Shown piece after piece: positions 46,343-54,888 of a DNA stretch of 64,000 nucleotides; position 1 is the stretch's first letter, and every line of letters begins with the position of its first letter. Both the position numbers and the translations under genes were made by a program. The notes beneath the pieces were generated by a model. It searched no databases and was not told where the DNA came from. It saw nothing but the letters and a program-made list of their open reading frames with translations. The DNA is from Pusillimonas sp. T7-7 (GTDB lineage Bacteria > Pseudomonadota > Gammaproteobacteria > Burkholderiales > Burkholderiaceae_B), in contig NC_015458.1 of assembly GCF_000209655.1 (NCBI RefSeq), forward strand, positions 2,232,001-2,296,000. Reading direction: 5' to 3'.

Positions 46343-47695
46343 TTACTGATTGGATGGAGCCGCAGCCGACACTGGCCGCAACGCTACCATCACGTAACAG
46401 ATATAAGACGAAGCGTACATGATGCTGGTGGCCAGCATAATGCCCGACGCCCCCATGACAGGGGCCCACAAATAATTCATGATGGCCTTCATGGCAAAAT
46501 TTCCAATCGCAATAGCCGCCATGATGCGATAACGGTTCTGGCTCGCCAGCAATTGCACCAGAATCAGCACGCCGAAATAAAACGGCATTTGCAATAAACC
46601 CCAGCGCAGCACCTGGGCCACCACCACGGTATCGTCGGCGGTAAATGCTCCCCGCTCAAACAACAGGGCAACCCCCCAGGGGGCCAGCAACCAGCCAACC
46701 GCAGTCACAACAGCGCCTGCCAATACCATCAGCACCGACCACTTTAATGCCGTAGAACGCGCCCTGTGTTGATCACCCCTTGCCTGAATATCGGCCAGCA
46801 CGGGCAAGGCCGCACGGCCCACCGATGCCGCACCCAGGCCCAGCAACAGCGACAGCAATCGGCTGGCATAACCCAGAGTCGCATTGGCGTTGGCGCCCAG
46901 ACCAGCTGCCGTATATTGATCGATTGGACCTACAAAGCTCATGGCAATTTGCCCCACCAGCATGACGCCCGCTGCCTTGACCAGATCCGGCCATTGGTGT
47001 GAGCTCATACCCAGGCGCGGCCTGCCCCACATGCCATCGGCCCTGGCAGCCAGCCACAGCAACCATGCTGACTGTATCGTATAACCAACCAATGTGCCCC
47101 ACATCAAGGGGCCGACATCATCGACGGTCGCCGCCAGCAGCACCCAGATCAGTATGACGACAGCCGGCACGCTATCCAGCAGCGTATTGATATGGCGCTC
47201 ATGCGCACGCAGCCGAGCCGCACTCAAGCCCGTCATGAGGGTCAGCAAGGCAGCCGGCGCAAAGGCAAACATCAAGTCGCCACTCATGCGCCGTGCCTGC
47301 TCGGGCAAGCCCGCACCGCCCCATTCCAGCACCCAGGGCCAGGCAAGGTAGCTTACAACGGCCAGCACTGTGCCGCCGGCGATCAACCAGCCCTGCAACT
47401 CACCCAGGAAACGGCCCCGGCTGGTCCGGTCTTCGTACCGCGTGCGCACCAGCACCGGTATAAGCACGACGGACAGCGCCCCCACGATCGTAACCGGCAA
47501 CCAATTGGCCATGACCATGGTGAACTGGTAGGCATCGACCGCATCGCTGACACCGTAGCGATAGGCAACAGCCATTTCCTTAAAAGCGCCCGCCGCCTTG
47601 CCCAGCAATAGAAAAAAAGCAACCCGCAACGCCCCCTGGGCGATGCGCCTGTGGTCGGAGTGCAGGTTGCTGAGTCGCTGCTTGAAGGTTTTCAA
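46343..47695 (-). CDS. MurJ/MviN-like lipid-linked oligosaccharide flippase
   Basis: A membrane protein of about 450 residues and 12-14 helices of the MOP superfamily. GKAAGAFKEMAVAYRYGVSDAVDAYQ near the N-terminus and LLFERGAFTADDTVVVAQVLRWG are MviN/MurJ-type motifs. No ATG is found before the first helix; I propose the TTG at 47695, just after the epimerase stop, so the start is uncertain. In this cluster it probably flips the undecaprenyl-linked glycan instead of lipid II. Confidence 0.8.
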   Translation of the reverse strand: MKTFKQRLSNLHSDHRRIAQGALRVAFFLLLGKAAGAFKEMAVAYRYGVSDAVDAYQFTMVMANWLPVTIVGALSVVLIPVLVRTRYEDRTSRGRFLGELQGWLIAGGTVLAVVSYLAWPWVLEWGGAGLPEQARRMSGDLMFAFAPAALLTLMTGLSAARLRAHERHINTLLDSVPAVVILIWVLLAATVDDVGPLMWGTLVGYTIQSAWLLWLAARADGMWGRPRLGMSSHQWPDLVKAAGVMLVGQIAMSFVGPIDQYTAAGLGANANATLGYASRLLSLLLGLGAASVGRAALPVLADIQARGDQHRARSTALKWSVLMVLAGAVVTAVGWLLAPWGVALLFERGAFTADDTVVVAQVLRWGLLQMPFYFGVLILVQLLASQNRYRIMAAIAIGNFAMKAIMNYLWAPVMGASGIMLATSIMYASSYICYVMVALRPVSAAAPSNQ

Positions 47696-47696
47696 G

Positions 47697-48722
47697 TCAA
47701 CGCAGGAATTGCGTATACCAGGGCATGGAGACTTCCAGCCCTTGCACAATGGTGTGCATGGGCTCGTAACCCAGCAATTGCCTGGCCTTGCTGATGTCAG
47801 CTTGCGAGTGCCGCACATCGCCTGCACGGAAATCGGCATAAACAGGCTGTTTGTCGTAAACAATACCGTTATTGCCCAGTGACTGCGCAAGATACTCGAA
47901 CAGCTCGTTCAGGCTGGTGCGTGCATTGACCGCCACGTTGTATACCTGATTGACACCCTCGGGCTGGGCCAGCGAAGCCAGAATATTCGCCTGAACCACG
48001 TTGTCGATAAAACAAAAATCACGGCTGGTTTCGCCATCGCCGTTCACGACCACATCTTCGCCGCGTATCATGGCCGCGATCCATTTTGGTATGACGGCCG
48101 CATAGGCGCCGTTGGGATCCTGGCGCTTGCCGAACACATTGAAATAGCGCAATCCCACACTGCCGAAGCCGTAGGCGCGCTGGAAAACATCGGCATACAG
48201 CTCATTCACGTATTTGGTCACCGCATAAGGCGACAGAGGCCGTCCGATGCGTTCTTCGACCTTGGGCAGCTCTTCATGGTCGCCATACGTGGAACTTGAG
48301 GCCGCATACACAAAGGACTGGACCTGTGCGTCACGCGCTGCCACCAGCATGTTCAAGAAGCCGCCAATATTGACACTGTTGGTCGTGATGGGGTCTTGCA
48401 GCGAACGGGGTACCGAACCCAGCGCAGCCTGATGCAGGACGTGGTCGACGCCCTGGGTAGCCTGCTTGCAGGTTTCGAGATCACAAATATCACCTTCTAT
48501 AAAGGTGAAGTTGCTCCATTGCTGCGCGCTGACCGCTTTCTGGACTTCATCAAGATTGTAATGATGGCCGGTGGCGAAGTTATCAAGACCCACCACCTTT
48601 TGGCCCATCAAGAGCAGTGCCTCGAGCAGATTCGACCCAATGAAGCCGGCGCAACCAGTCACCAGCCATACCTTGGGTTCTGTTTGCAGGCTTGCCGTAA
48701 CTTCCTGATATCGAGTGTTCAT
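47697..48722 (-). CDS. TviC/WbpP-like UDP-N-acetylglucosamine(uronate) 4-epimerase
   Basis: A 341-residue short-chain dehydrogenase/reductase. NAD motif [16 protein letters not shown], Ser in [14 protein letters not shown] and YxxxK in [17 protein letters not shown]. Long stretches agree with Salmonella TviC and P. aeruginosa WbpP ([32 protein letters not shown]). The start at 48722 has AAGGG in front. With the next enzyme it should yield UDP-GalNAcA. Confidence 0.92.
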   Translation of the reverse strand: MNTRYQEVTASLQTEPKVWLVTGCAGFIGSNLLEALLLMGQKVVGLDNFATGHHYNLDEVQKAVSAQQWSNFTFIEGDICDLETCKQATQGVDHVLHQAALGSVPRSLQDPITTNSVNIGGFLNMLVAARDAQVQSFVYAASSSTYGDHEELPKVEERIGRPLSPYAVTKYVNELYADVFQRAYGFGSVGLRYFNVFGKRQDPNGAYAAVIPKWIAAMIRGEDVVVNGDGETSRDFCFIDNVVQANILASLAQPEGVNQVYNVAVNARTSLNELFEYLAQSLGNNGIVYDKQPVYADFRAGDVRHSQADISKARQLLGYEPMHTIVQGLEVSMPWYTQFLR

Positions 48723-48766
48723 ATAAACCCTTGTCATTCAACTAAATACCAATGTACCCGAGCGCT

Positions 48767-50041
48767 CTACAGACGCAAGTCGGATTCGTTGGCGGACAAC
48801 ACATATTTAAGGTCGTACAGCACATGCTCTGCTTTGCCCAGCGCATGTATGGCCTGGCTTCCCATGGCAACAAACTCCTCGTGCGCAACAGCCAGGATAA
48901 TGGCATCGTAGGCGCCCGGCTCTGGGCTGGATACCAAGTCTATATCGTATTCGTGCTTGGCTTCCTCTGCACCGACCCAGGGGTCGAACACATCAACGTC
49001 AATACTGTATTCACCCAGTTCACGCACAATGTCGACAATACGAGTATTGCGCAAATCGGGGCAATTCTCTTTGAAGGCCAGACCCATGACCAGCACCTTG
49101 GAGCCTTGCACCTGTATGCGTCGCTTGGTCATGCCCTTGACCAACTGGGACACGACATAACCGCCCATCGAGTCATTCAGGCGCCGGCCAGCAAGAATGA
49201 TCTCGGGGTGATAGCCTATGGACTGCGCCTTGTGCGTAAGATAGTAGGGATCCACACCTATGCAATGCCCGCCGACCAAACCCGGACGGAACGGCAGGAA
49301 ATTCCATTTGGTGCCGGCTGCCTCAAGTACGGCCTGCGTATCGATATCGAGTTTGTTGAAAATAAGTGCGAGCTCGTTGATCAGGGCGATGTTGACATCG
49401 CGCTGAGTGTTTTCAATGACTTTCGCGGCTTCGGCGACGCGTATGGAAGGCGCCTTGTGCGTGCCGGCCACAATGATCTGGCCATACAGCTCGTCGATCA
49501 GATCGGCGATCTCAGGAGTAGACCCCGAAGTCACTTTCTTGATGGTGGACACACGATGCGCCTTATCGCCCGGATTAATCCGTTCGGGGCTGTATCCCGC
49601 GTAGAAGTCTTCGTTGAAACGCAGGCCGGAAACGCGCTCGAGGACAGGAACGCATTCTTCTTCGGTGGCGCCTGGGTAGACTGTTGATTCATAGATCACA
49701 ATGTCGCCACGCTTGAGCACCTTGCCTATGGTTTCGCTGGCCCGCACCAAAGGCGTCAGGTCAGGCTGCTTGTATTGGTCGATAGGTGTGGGCACCGTTA
49801 CGATAAAAACATTGGCCTGTGCCAAGTGCTCGGCTTCGTTGCTGAAGCTTAGTTGAGCCGCCTCGGCAAGCTCGGCGGGCTCCACCTCGAGGGTGTGATC
49901 CTGCCCGCTTTTCAGTTCAGCAACCCGCCGGGGGTTAATATCAAAGCCCAATACAGAGCGCTGTTTACCGAATTCCACTGCCAGAGGCAGACCAACGTAG
50001 CCCAAGCCGACTACTGCAAGTTTCACATCATGGATCAGCAA
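48767..50041 (-). CDS. TviB/WbpO-like UDP-N-acetylhexosamine 6-dehydrogenase
   Basis: A 424-residue nucleotide-sugar dehydrogenase converting UDP-GlcNAc or UDP-GalNAc to the uronic acid. [19 protein letters not shown] binds NAD, and the catalytic cysteine is in [14 protein letters not shown]. The sequence agrees closely with Salmonella TviB through most of its length, including [13 protein letters not shown] at the end. I chose the TTG at 50041, behind a strong AGGAGA; this gives the length of TviB (425). A more upstream TTG has no RBS. Confidence 0.92.
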   Translation of the reverse strand: MLIHDVKLAVVGLGYVGLPLAVEFGKQRSVLGFDINPRRVAELKSGQDHTLEVEPAELAEAAQLSFSNEAEHLAQANVFIVTVPTPIDQYKQPDLTPLVRASETIGKVLKRGDIVIYESTVYPGATEEECVPVLERVSGLRFNEDFYAGYSPERINPGDKAHRVSTIKKVTSGSTPEIADLIDELYGQIIVAGTHKAPSIRVAEAAKVIENTQRDVNIALINELALIFNKLDIDTQAVLEAAGTKWNFLPFRPGLVGGHCIGVDPYYLTHKAQSIGYHPEIILAGRRLNDSMGGYVVSQLVKGMTKRRIQVQGSKVLVMGLAFKENCPDLRNTRIVDIVRELGEYSIDVDVFDPWVGAEEAKHEYDIDLVSSPEPGAYDAIILAVAHEEFVAMGSQAIHALGKAEHVLYDLKYVLSANESDLRL

Positions 50042-50086
50042 GTTGAATCTCCTGCGCAAGGCGCGGTTAAGAGTGAATCAATATTA

Positions 50087-51226
50087 CTATTTACGTCGTT
50101 CATTTCGCCCGATGGAGGGCAACAGCAGCCATGACGGCCGGCGCCACGAAACCAGGCGCGAATAAAGCCACAGATAGGCAAGCGAAAAAGCCAGAATGCT
50201 TGCGCACAGAATCCAGGCGTTATCCCACCAGATCGTGGCCGGCACCAGGCCGATCAGTGCCAGCACCCACAAATAGGGAGAGGTCATGGCGTTGCACAAG
50301 GCCGGCACGGCGTGTCGGCGATCGCGGCTGAAGGTAGCTCGAACCAGACGCCGGAACACCAGTTGATGCAGGTGCAGCGCATCGGGCTGGTCGACGGGCG
50401 TGCCGCGCTTGAAGCGGCGGCGCCAAATAGAGAACAGCGTTTCAAAAACCGGATAGAACAGCACGGCCAGCGCATAGAATGGCGAAACGCTGGGATTGCG
50501 CACCACCAGTTGTACCGCCAACTCGGCCAGCATGAAGCCCAGGAAATAGGCTCCACCGTCGCCCAGAAAGACCCGGCCAAAGGGAAAGTTCCAAACCAGG
50601 AAACCCAGCGTAGCCGAAGCCAACGCGGCAGAAATCAGGAAAATGGGAATATCCTGGACCTGTAAGGCCACCAAAGCCAACGACAGGGCCATAAGGGTGG
50701 CTATCATGCCGGCCAAGCCGTTCATGCCATCGACAATATTCAGTGCATGAGTGCACCCGCCCACCGCAATCATGGTGAACAATAGAGAAACGGGCCAGAA
50801 CGACAATATGATGTCTGCCCACGACAACCCAACGCGCGATACGCCGCCCAGTAGCCACCAGGCAATCGCCGCCGACAAAAAAGCGGCCAGCAGGCGCTTG
50901 CCTGCACCCACGTCTTTGGTAATGTCTTCAAGCAAGCCGGCCACAAACACAGGCATCGCAGCAATGAACAGCACGGGCCACAGCCAGGTCAGGGTCATAT
51001 TGCTGGGCCCCAGCACCAGCAAGCCGGCCAGGCTTCCCGCCACCACAGCCAGGCCGCCCACGCGCGGCGCGGCGCGAGCATGAGACGCCTGTGGTTTTTT
51101 TAAATCGGAGTCACCTGTCAGTGCACCGTGCCAGCGCTCCGAGGCGACAATCAAGCCGCCCACCATGAAGGCCACAACGCAAATATAAAACCAGGTAGAC
51201 GATTCCCAAAGTTGAGAAGAAATCAC
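50087..51226 (-). CDS. MraY/WecA-family undecaprenyl-phosphate glycosyl-1-phosphate transferase
   Basis: A 379-residue polytopic membrane enzyme that starts glycan assembly on undecaprenyl phosphate. Family motifs are ARAAPRVGGLAVV, GLLEDITKD, NIVDGMNGLAG, FPFGRVFLGDGGAYFLGF and the histidine loop ALHLHQLVFRR. The start is GTG at 51226 with AGGG in front. It is the first gene of the eight-gene minus-strand glycan cluster. It likely transfers GlcNAc-1-P or a related HexNAc-1-P. Confidence 0.88.
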   Translation of the reverse strand: MISSQLWESSTWFYICVVAFMVGGLIVASERWHGALTGDSDLKKPQASHARAAPRVGGLAVVAGSLAGLLVLGPSNMTLTWLWPVLFIAAMPVFVAGLLEDITKDVGAGKRLLAAFLSAAIAWWLLGGVSRVGLSWADIILSFWPVSLLFTMIAVGGCTHALNIVDGMNGLAGMIATLMALSLALVALQVQDIPIFLISAALASATLGFLVWNFPFGRVFLGDGGAYFLGFMLAELAVQLVVRNPSVSPFYALAVLFYPVFETLFSIWRRRFKRGTPVDQPDALHLHQLVFRRLVRATFSRDRRHAVPALCNAMTSPYLWVLALIGLVPATIWWDNAWILCASILAFSLAYLWLYSRLVSWRRPSWLLLPSIGRNERRK

Positions 51227-51376
51227 AAAATCCCTATGAGCAATATATGCATTGACATTATGTGCTGTGCCTGTAACCAGACTGCACCCCAGCCGGTAAC
51301 AAATACAACGGAAGGTATCGTTTTACGTCGCGTAACAAGCGAACAATCACTTTAGGTCATAAAACGGAAAAAAAGC

Positions 51377-51528
51377 AAAAAAAAGCCCAAGATCTTGCGA
51401 TCTTGGGCTAAATCCACCAAAGGAGGAGGGTGGAGGAGACAACCTTGGCATGCCGGGCTGCAAAAGCAAACTTGCTTGAGCCTGCGTGACCGGGGGTTTT
51501 CCCTTGCAATCACGTTTCGACATCCGAT
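51377..51528 (-). ncRNA. Candidate small RNA with anti-Shine-Dalgarno loop
   Basis: The 471-bp gap between the glycan cluster and coq7 holds a well-defined transcription unit on the minus strand of about 150 nt. Predicted hairpins in RNA order: 51514-51485 (CGTGA/TCACG with GGG/CCC inside), 51477-51464 (AAGCAA/TTGCTT), 51434-51413 (TCCACC/GGTGGA with loop CTCCTCCTTT), and a terminator 51409-51384 (11-bp stem AGCCCAAGATC) with eight T. The third loop contains CCTCCTTT, the same bases as the 16S rRNA anti-Shine-Dalgarno end, and a second CTCCTCC stands just before it. No convincing protein is encoded. Confidence 0.7.
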
Positions 51529-51534
51529 AACTAA

Positions 51535-51563
51535 ATTGTATAGAAACCATTTGTGCGATGCAA
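51535..51563 (-). promoter_or_regulatory. Sigma-70-type promoter of the candidate sRNA
   Basis: On the minus strand TTGCAT (51563-51558) and TACAAT (51540-51535) are separated by exactly 17 bp. Transcription would start at about A51528. Confidence 0.65.
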
Positions 51564-51697
51564 GATAATTTGCAGGAAAAAACTGTAACCGTTCGTTTTT
51601 GTCGTTTTTTTAAGACGACAACAAGCATAAAAGCCTCAATTCGTATTTAAGCATTAACCCTAAAAACTTCATATTGTTACAAATTGGCTGATACCCC

Positions 51698-52387
51698 TCA
51701 GATGCGGTACGCCGTCGTCGTCATGACCTTGGACATAAACCGCATGGCGAACTGTATCGGCTTGGGCAGCTTTTGCGCGCCATTGACCTCGGCGGTTGTG
51801 CGATGGCTGATTTCGTCGTCGCGCATTTGCGTGACGATGCTGCGCGAACGCCCATCGGCCGGTGGCAATTCGACAAGGTGCTTATCCAGATGCTGTTCAA
51901 CCTGCCTTTCAGTTTCGGCCATGAATCCCAGGTTTTTGGGTATGCCTGCCCTGCTGGCCAACACACCCAGCGAAAACGAGCCGGCGTACCACAAAGGGTT
52001 CAACAAGCTGGGACGGCTATTCAATTCGTTCAGGCGATCACGGCACCAGACCAAATGATCGACTTCTTCGGCTGCCGCCTGGTGCAGCACGGCCTCAATT
52101 GATGCATTGCGACAAAACAAGGCTTGCCCGCGATACAGGGCCTGCGCGCATATTTCACCCACATGGTTTACCCGCATCAACCCCGCCGCATGTTTTTGCT
52201 CGGCAGGGGTCAAGACTTCAGTATCGTCAGTCAGTGACCTTCGGGGGCCGGCGGGATTGGCGCGCCCTGCCTGGACTGAGCCATCAAGCACTCGTACCGC
52301 ACGCCCCGCTTCTGCCAGGGCGCGGTCCAGCACGCCCATGCGTCGAGTGAATCGTGGTGTTTCCAGCGTTGAATCCAAGCTGCTCAT
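51698..52387 (-). CDS. coq7: 2-polyprenyl-3-methyl-6-methoxy-1,4-benzoquinol hydroxylase (Coq7)
   Basis: A 229-residue membrane-associated di-iron hydroxylase of ubiquinone synthesis. The ferritin-like E and ExxH ligands appear in LMRVNHVGEICAQALYRGQ and AAEEVDHLVWC, with later pairs in FMAETERQVEQHLDKHL and MRDDEISHRTTA. The start at 52387 follows AGGAA. It is 32 nt downstream of the oxidase-linked membrane gene and on the same strand. Confidence 0.93.
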   Translation of the reverse strand: MSSLDSTLETPRFTRRMGVLDRALAEAGRAVRVLDGSVQAGRANPAGPRRSLTDDTEVLTPAEQKHAAGLMRVNHVGEICAQALYRGQALFCRNASIEAVLHQAAAEEVDHLVWCRDRLNELNSRPSLLNPLWYAGSFSLGVLASRAGIPKNLGFMAETERQVEQHLDKHLVELPPADGRSRSIVTQMRDDEISHRTTAEVNGAQKLPKPIQFAMRFMSKVMTTTAYRI

Positions 52388-52419
52388 AAGGCATTCCTTC
52401 AATTGCGCAATGTCAGCAT

Positions 52420-53037
52420 CTATTTTGACATTAAACGGCAAAGCCGGTTCCGCTCGGTCAACAGCCAAGCTATCGGCACAACCACGGCCAGTATCACCAA
52501 GCCTTGACCCGCCACTTCCTGGTCGCTCAGCAGGTATGCATTACACAAGCGACTTGTTTCCTCTTGATAGAGCAGGCCCACAATCGCCATCATCCAGGAA
52601 AAATTTCCCAAAAAAAACAGCTTGACGACGCTATTGGCGCGACGTAGCGAATTGAACAGCACCATACCGCTGATGAATAGCCCCGCATATTTTCCAAGGG
52701 CCATGCCCTGAAGCAGCAAAACATCATCCAGCGACTTGGGAATCATCCAGTAAGCAGCAACCAGTGAGCACAGCAACAAACCAGGCAAGCCTTGCTCATT
52801 GTATTTTTTCCAGTTGCGGACTCTTCTTTTCCAGAATCCCGGCTTGGCCCATCGGCTGCTGCACCAGGCGGCGCTGGCGCATATGCCAGCGAACAGAATC
52901 AAAGGAATATGCACGAGCATATGCATCGCCATGCTGCGCGTCATGGCGGTATTGAATACGATGGCCAAAACCAGCAACGCAGCACTCATGCCGGCATACA
53001 CCCGAGGCCCACACGGCAAACGGAAACATATGCTCAT
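52420..53037 (-). CDS. Polytopic membrane protein, remotely CtaG-like, of the oxidase operon
   Basis: A 205-residue protein with about six hydrophobic segments. MAMHMLVHIPLILFAGICA with clustered Met and His, and YLLSDQEVAGQGLVIL, recall the caa3-type CtaG (copper assembly) family, but the match is weak. It begins in the stop of the SCO gene (ATGA), so it belongs to the same operon. A role in cofactor assembly of the oxidase is inferred from position. Confidence 0.72.
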   Translation of the reverse strand: MSICFRLPCGPRVYAGMSAALLVLAIVFNTAMTRSMAMHMLVHIPLILFAGICASAAWCSSRWAKPGFWKRRVRNWKKYNEQGLPGLLLCSLVAAYWMIPKSLDDVLLLQGMALGKYAGLFISGMVLFNSLRRANSVVKLFFLGNFSWMMAIVGLLYQEETSRLCNAYLLSDQEVAGQGLVILAVVVPIAWLLTERNRLCRLMSK

Positions 53038-53645
53038 TGCAACATCTCCGCGACATAGTCCAGCAGAAGCCCGGCACTGCCCAGATCAACAATACGCTGC
53101 AAACGGCCATCAGGCGCCACCAGATGGTAAGCGGCATTATGCACAAACTGCTTCATGGGCGCCGGCACGACCATGATGCCGAAAGCATCCAGCACCGCTG
53201 TGCGTTGCGCAGCATCGGGCATCACGGCAAATTGCCATAGCGACGCATCAGCGTGCATGCTTTGCGCATAGCGCGCCAGCTGCGCTGGCGTATCTGCCGG
53301 ATCGAAGCTAATGCTTAATAAATACACCTTATCCTGCATGCCACGTCGCACAATGGACGTCTGCAATTGCTGAAGCTCCGAGCCCATGGCCAGACAGATC
53401 GAAAAGCAACGCGTGTACATAAAGCTGACCACAGCTACGCGCCCGTCGCGACGCAGTCCCTGACGCAAGGCCGTGGCCCGACCATCTGCAGTCTGCAACA
53501 CGGCATCGGGCAAGCTGCGTGGATGGCGCATAACATCCGCCCGCCGGGCTGCTTCGGTGGTCAGCACGGAAAAACCGTCTGTCTGCAGATAGATGGCTCC
53601 TGCGCCGACGCACGCCACCAGCAGTACCATCAACAGCATGCGCAT
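53034..53645 (-). CDS. SCO1/SenC family copper chaperone-like protein
   Basis: A 203-residue membrane-anchored thioredoxin-fold protein. An N-terminal helix (MLLMVLLVACVGAGAIYL) precedes the domain; the copper-binding CxxxC is in YTRCFSICLAMG, and the distal histidine in NAAYHLVAPDG. SCO proteins deliver copper to oxidases. It is 22 nt after the cytochrome c gene and overlaps the next gene by 4 nt. Confidence 0.88.
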   Translation of the reverse strand: MRMLLMVLLVACVGAGAIYLQTDGFSVLTTEAARRADVMRHPRSLPDAVLQTADGRATALRQGLRRDGRVAVVSFMYTRCFSICLAMGSELQQLQTSIVRRGMQDKVYLLSISFDPADTPAQLARYAQSMHADASLWQFAVMPDAAQRTAVLDAFGIMVVPAPMKQFVHNAAYHLVAPDGRLQRIVDLGSAGLLLDYVAEMLQ

Positions 53646-53667
53646 ATCTGTTATAGCCTTGAGGACT

Positions 53668-54264
53668 CTATTTCATGCCCGATAATTCCGCATCGCCATT
53701 CCAGGGCTCGGCGTGATCGGCGGTCGCCTTCCGTTCAGCGGCGACGGTTGCGGCATCGACGGGTTCAGCAGAGTTGCCAAAATTGCTGCGTATATAGCTG
53801 ACCACGGCTGCAAGCTGGGCATCGTCGAGCTTATCTTTGAACATGGGCATCATCCCGTTGTACTGAGTGCCCTTCACAGTCAGTTCGCCTGCCACGCCAT
53901 GCAGCACGATTTGAACCGTCAAGGCTGCTTTGCCGGTCACCCATTCAGACCCGGCCAAAGGCGGAAACACGCCCGGCAGGCCCTGGCCGCCAGCCTGGTG
54001 ACAAGCCACGCACTGGGCCGCATAAATCTGCGCACCATCAATCGCGCCTCCCGAGCTGGATGCCGCCACCTGGAAATCCTGGGCAGTCCGACGATCGCCA
54101 TAAGAAGGCGGATTGGTTTGGTGGGTGGTCCATATATACCCTATGGCCCAGATGAATACCGCACTCACAATAATGATCACCAGCCAGGGCACAGGCCTGT
54201 TGCCCTCGTAAGGCTCAGGCATCTCCCGCTGCTGGGCTTCCATCTTTTTGCTTCGTTCAGACAT
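53668..54264 (-). CDS. Membrane-bound mono-heme cytochrome c (CcoP-like)
   Basis: A 198-residue protein with one N-terminal transmembrane helix (VPWLVIIIVSAVFIWAIGYI) and one heme site CVACH; the axial methionine is probably in NGMMPMF. The N-terminal EPYEGNRPVPW looks like CcoP, but CcoP has two hemes and an extra helix. It would act as the third, electron-accepting subunit of the oxidase. Located 29 nt after ccoO. Confidence 0.87.
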   Translation of the reverse strand: MSERSKKMEAQQREMPEPYEGNRPVPWLVIIIVSAVFIWAIGYIWTTHQTNPPSYGDRRTAQDFQVAASSSGGAIDGAQIYAAQCVACHQAGGQGLPGVFPPLAGSEWVTGKAALTVQIVLHGVAGELTVKGTQYNGMMPMFKDKLDDAQLAAVVSYIRSNFGNSAEPVDAATVAAERKATADHAEPWNGDAELSGMK

Positions 54265-54293
54265 TGTGTTCTCCTGCTACGCTTTGCATGGCC

Positions 54294-54887
54294 CTATCGC
54301 GCATCCACAGGCGGCGGCTTGACCGGGTAGGTACGATCCAGGGCAAGCAAATACTCCACCAGGTCCAGAGCCTCGGGGCGCGCCACCACCACCTGGCCCA
54401 CCGGCGCGTAGCCAGGCGGAAGGTTCACGACCTTGTCCCCCTCTTCTGCTTTGTCCTTCACCTCGAACATATACGGATAAGCAGGCATGATGCTGCCAGG
54501 GGTATAGGCGCGCGGCTGGTACAAATGCCCCAGGTTCCAATCGACGCTAGGCTGGCGCGCTCCGATGTTGAGCAGATCAGGACCCGTGCGCATGGTGCCC
54601 AGCAAATGTGGACTGTCGTAGTAATAGTCGCCAGCCACGGGCGCACGCCCCCAGCCGCGCTTGAAATCGGGCGCCTGCGACTGAGCCCTGGGCTGCTGGG
54701 TATGACAATACACACAACCGTTTTCTATGTATTGGTGACGGCCACGCAGTTGCGCCGAGGTATAGGGCTTCAGCCCGTCAGAAGGCTGAACGTCCGACAG
54801 CTGCAAATAAGGCACAACCACCAGAGTCGCCGTAGCCAGCGCCAGCGTGACCATGGCGCCACCCAGAAGTTTGTATTCGCTTTCCAT
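54294..54887 (-). CDS. ccoO: cbb3-type cytochrome c oxidase subunit II (CcoO/FixO)
   Basis: A 197-residue membrane-anchored mono-heme cytochrome c. After one N-terminal helix comes SAQLRGRHQYIENGCVYCHTQQ with the heme site CVYCH, then RTGPDLLNIGARQPS and GSIMPAYPYMF, which contains the axial Met. These are CcoO signatures. It begins 1 nt after ccoN. Confidence 0.92.
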   Translation of the reverse strand: MESEYKLLGGAMVTLALATATLVVVPYLQLSDVQPSDGLKPYTSAQLRGRHQYIENGCVYCHTQQPRAQSQAPDFKRGWGRAPVAGDYYYDSPHLLGTMRTGPDLLNIGARQPSVDWNLGHLYQPRAYTPGSIMPAYPYMFEVKDKAEEGDKVVNLPPGYAPVGQVVVARPEALDLVEYLLALDRTYPVKPPPVDAR

Positions 54888-54888
54888 A

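Noticed and set aside
51236..51355. A 39-codon ORF with a Cys-rich start (CIDIMCCACNQ)
   Set aside because: No convincing RBS, antisense to the leader of the glycan operon, and no conservation evidence; too weak to call.
51347..51628. A 93-codon frame on the minus strand across the candidate sRNA
   Set aside because: Its translation is unstructured, it runs through the terminator hairpin, and no RBS is visible; the RNA interpretation explains the region better.
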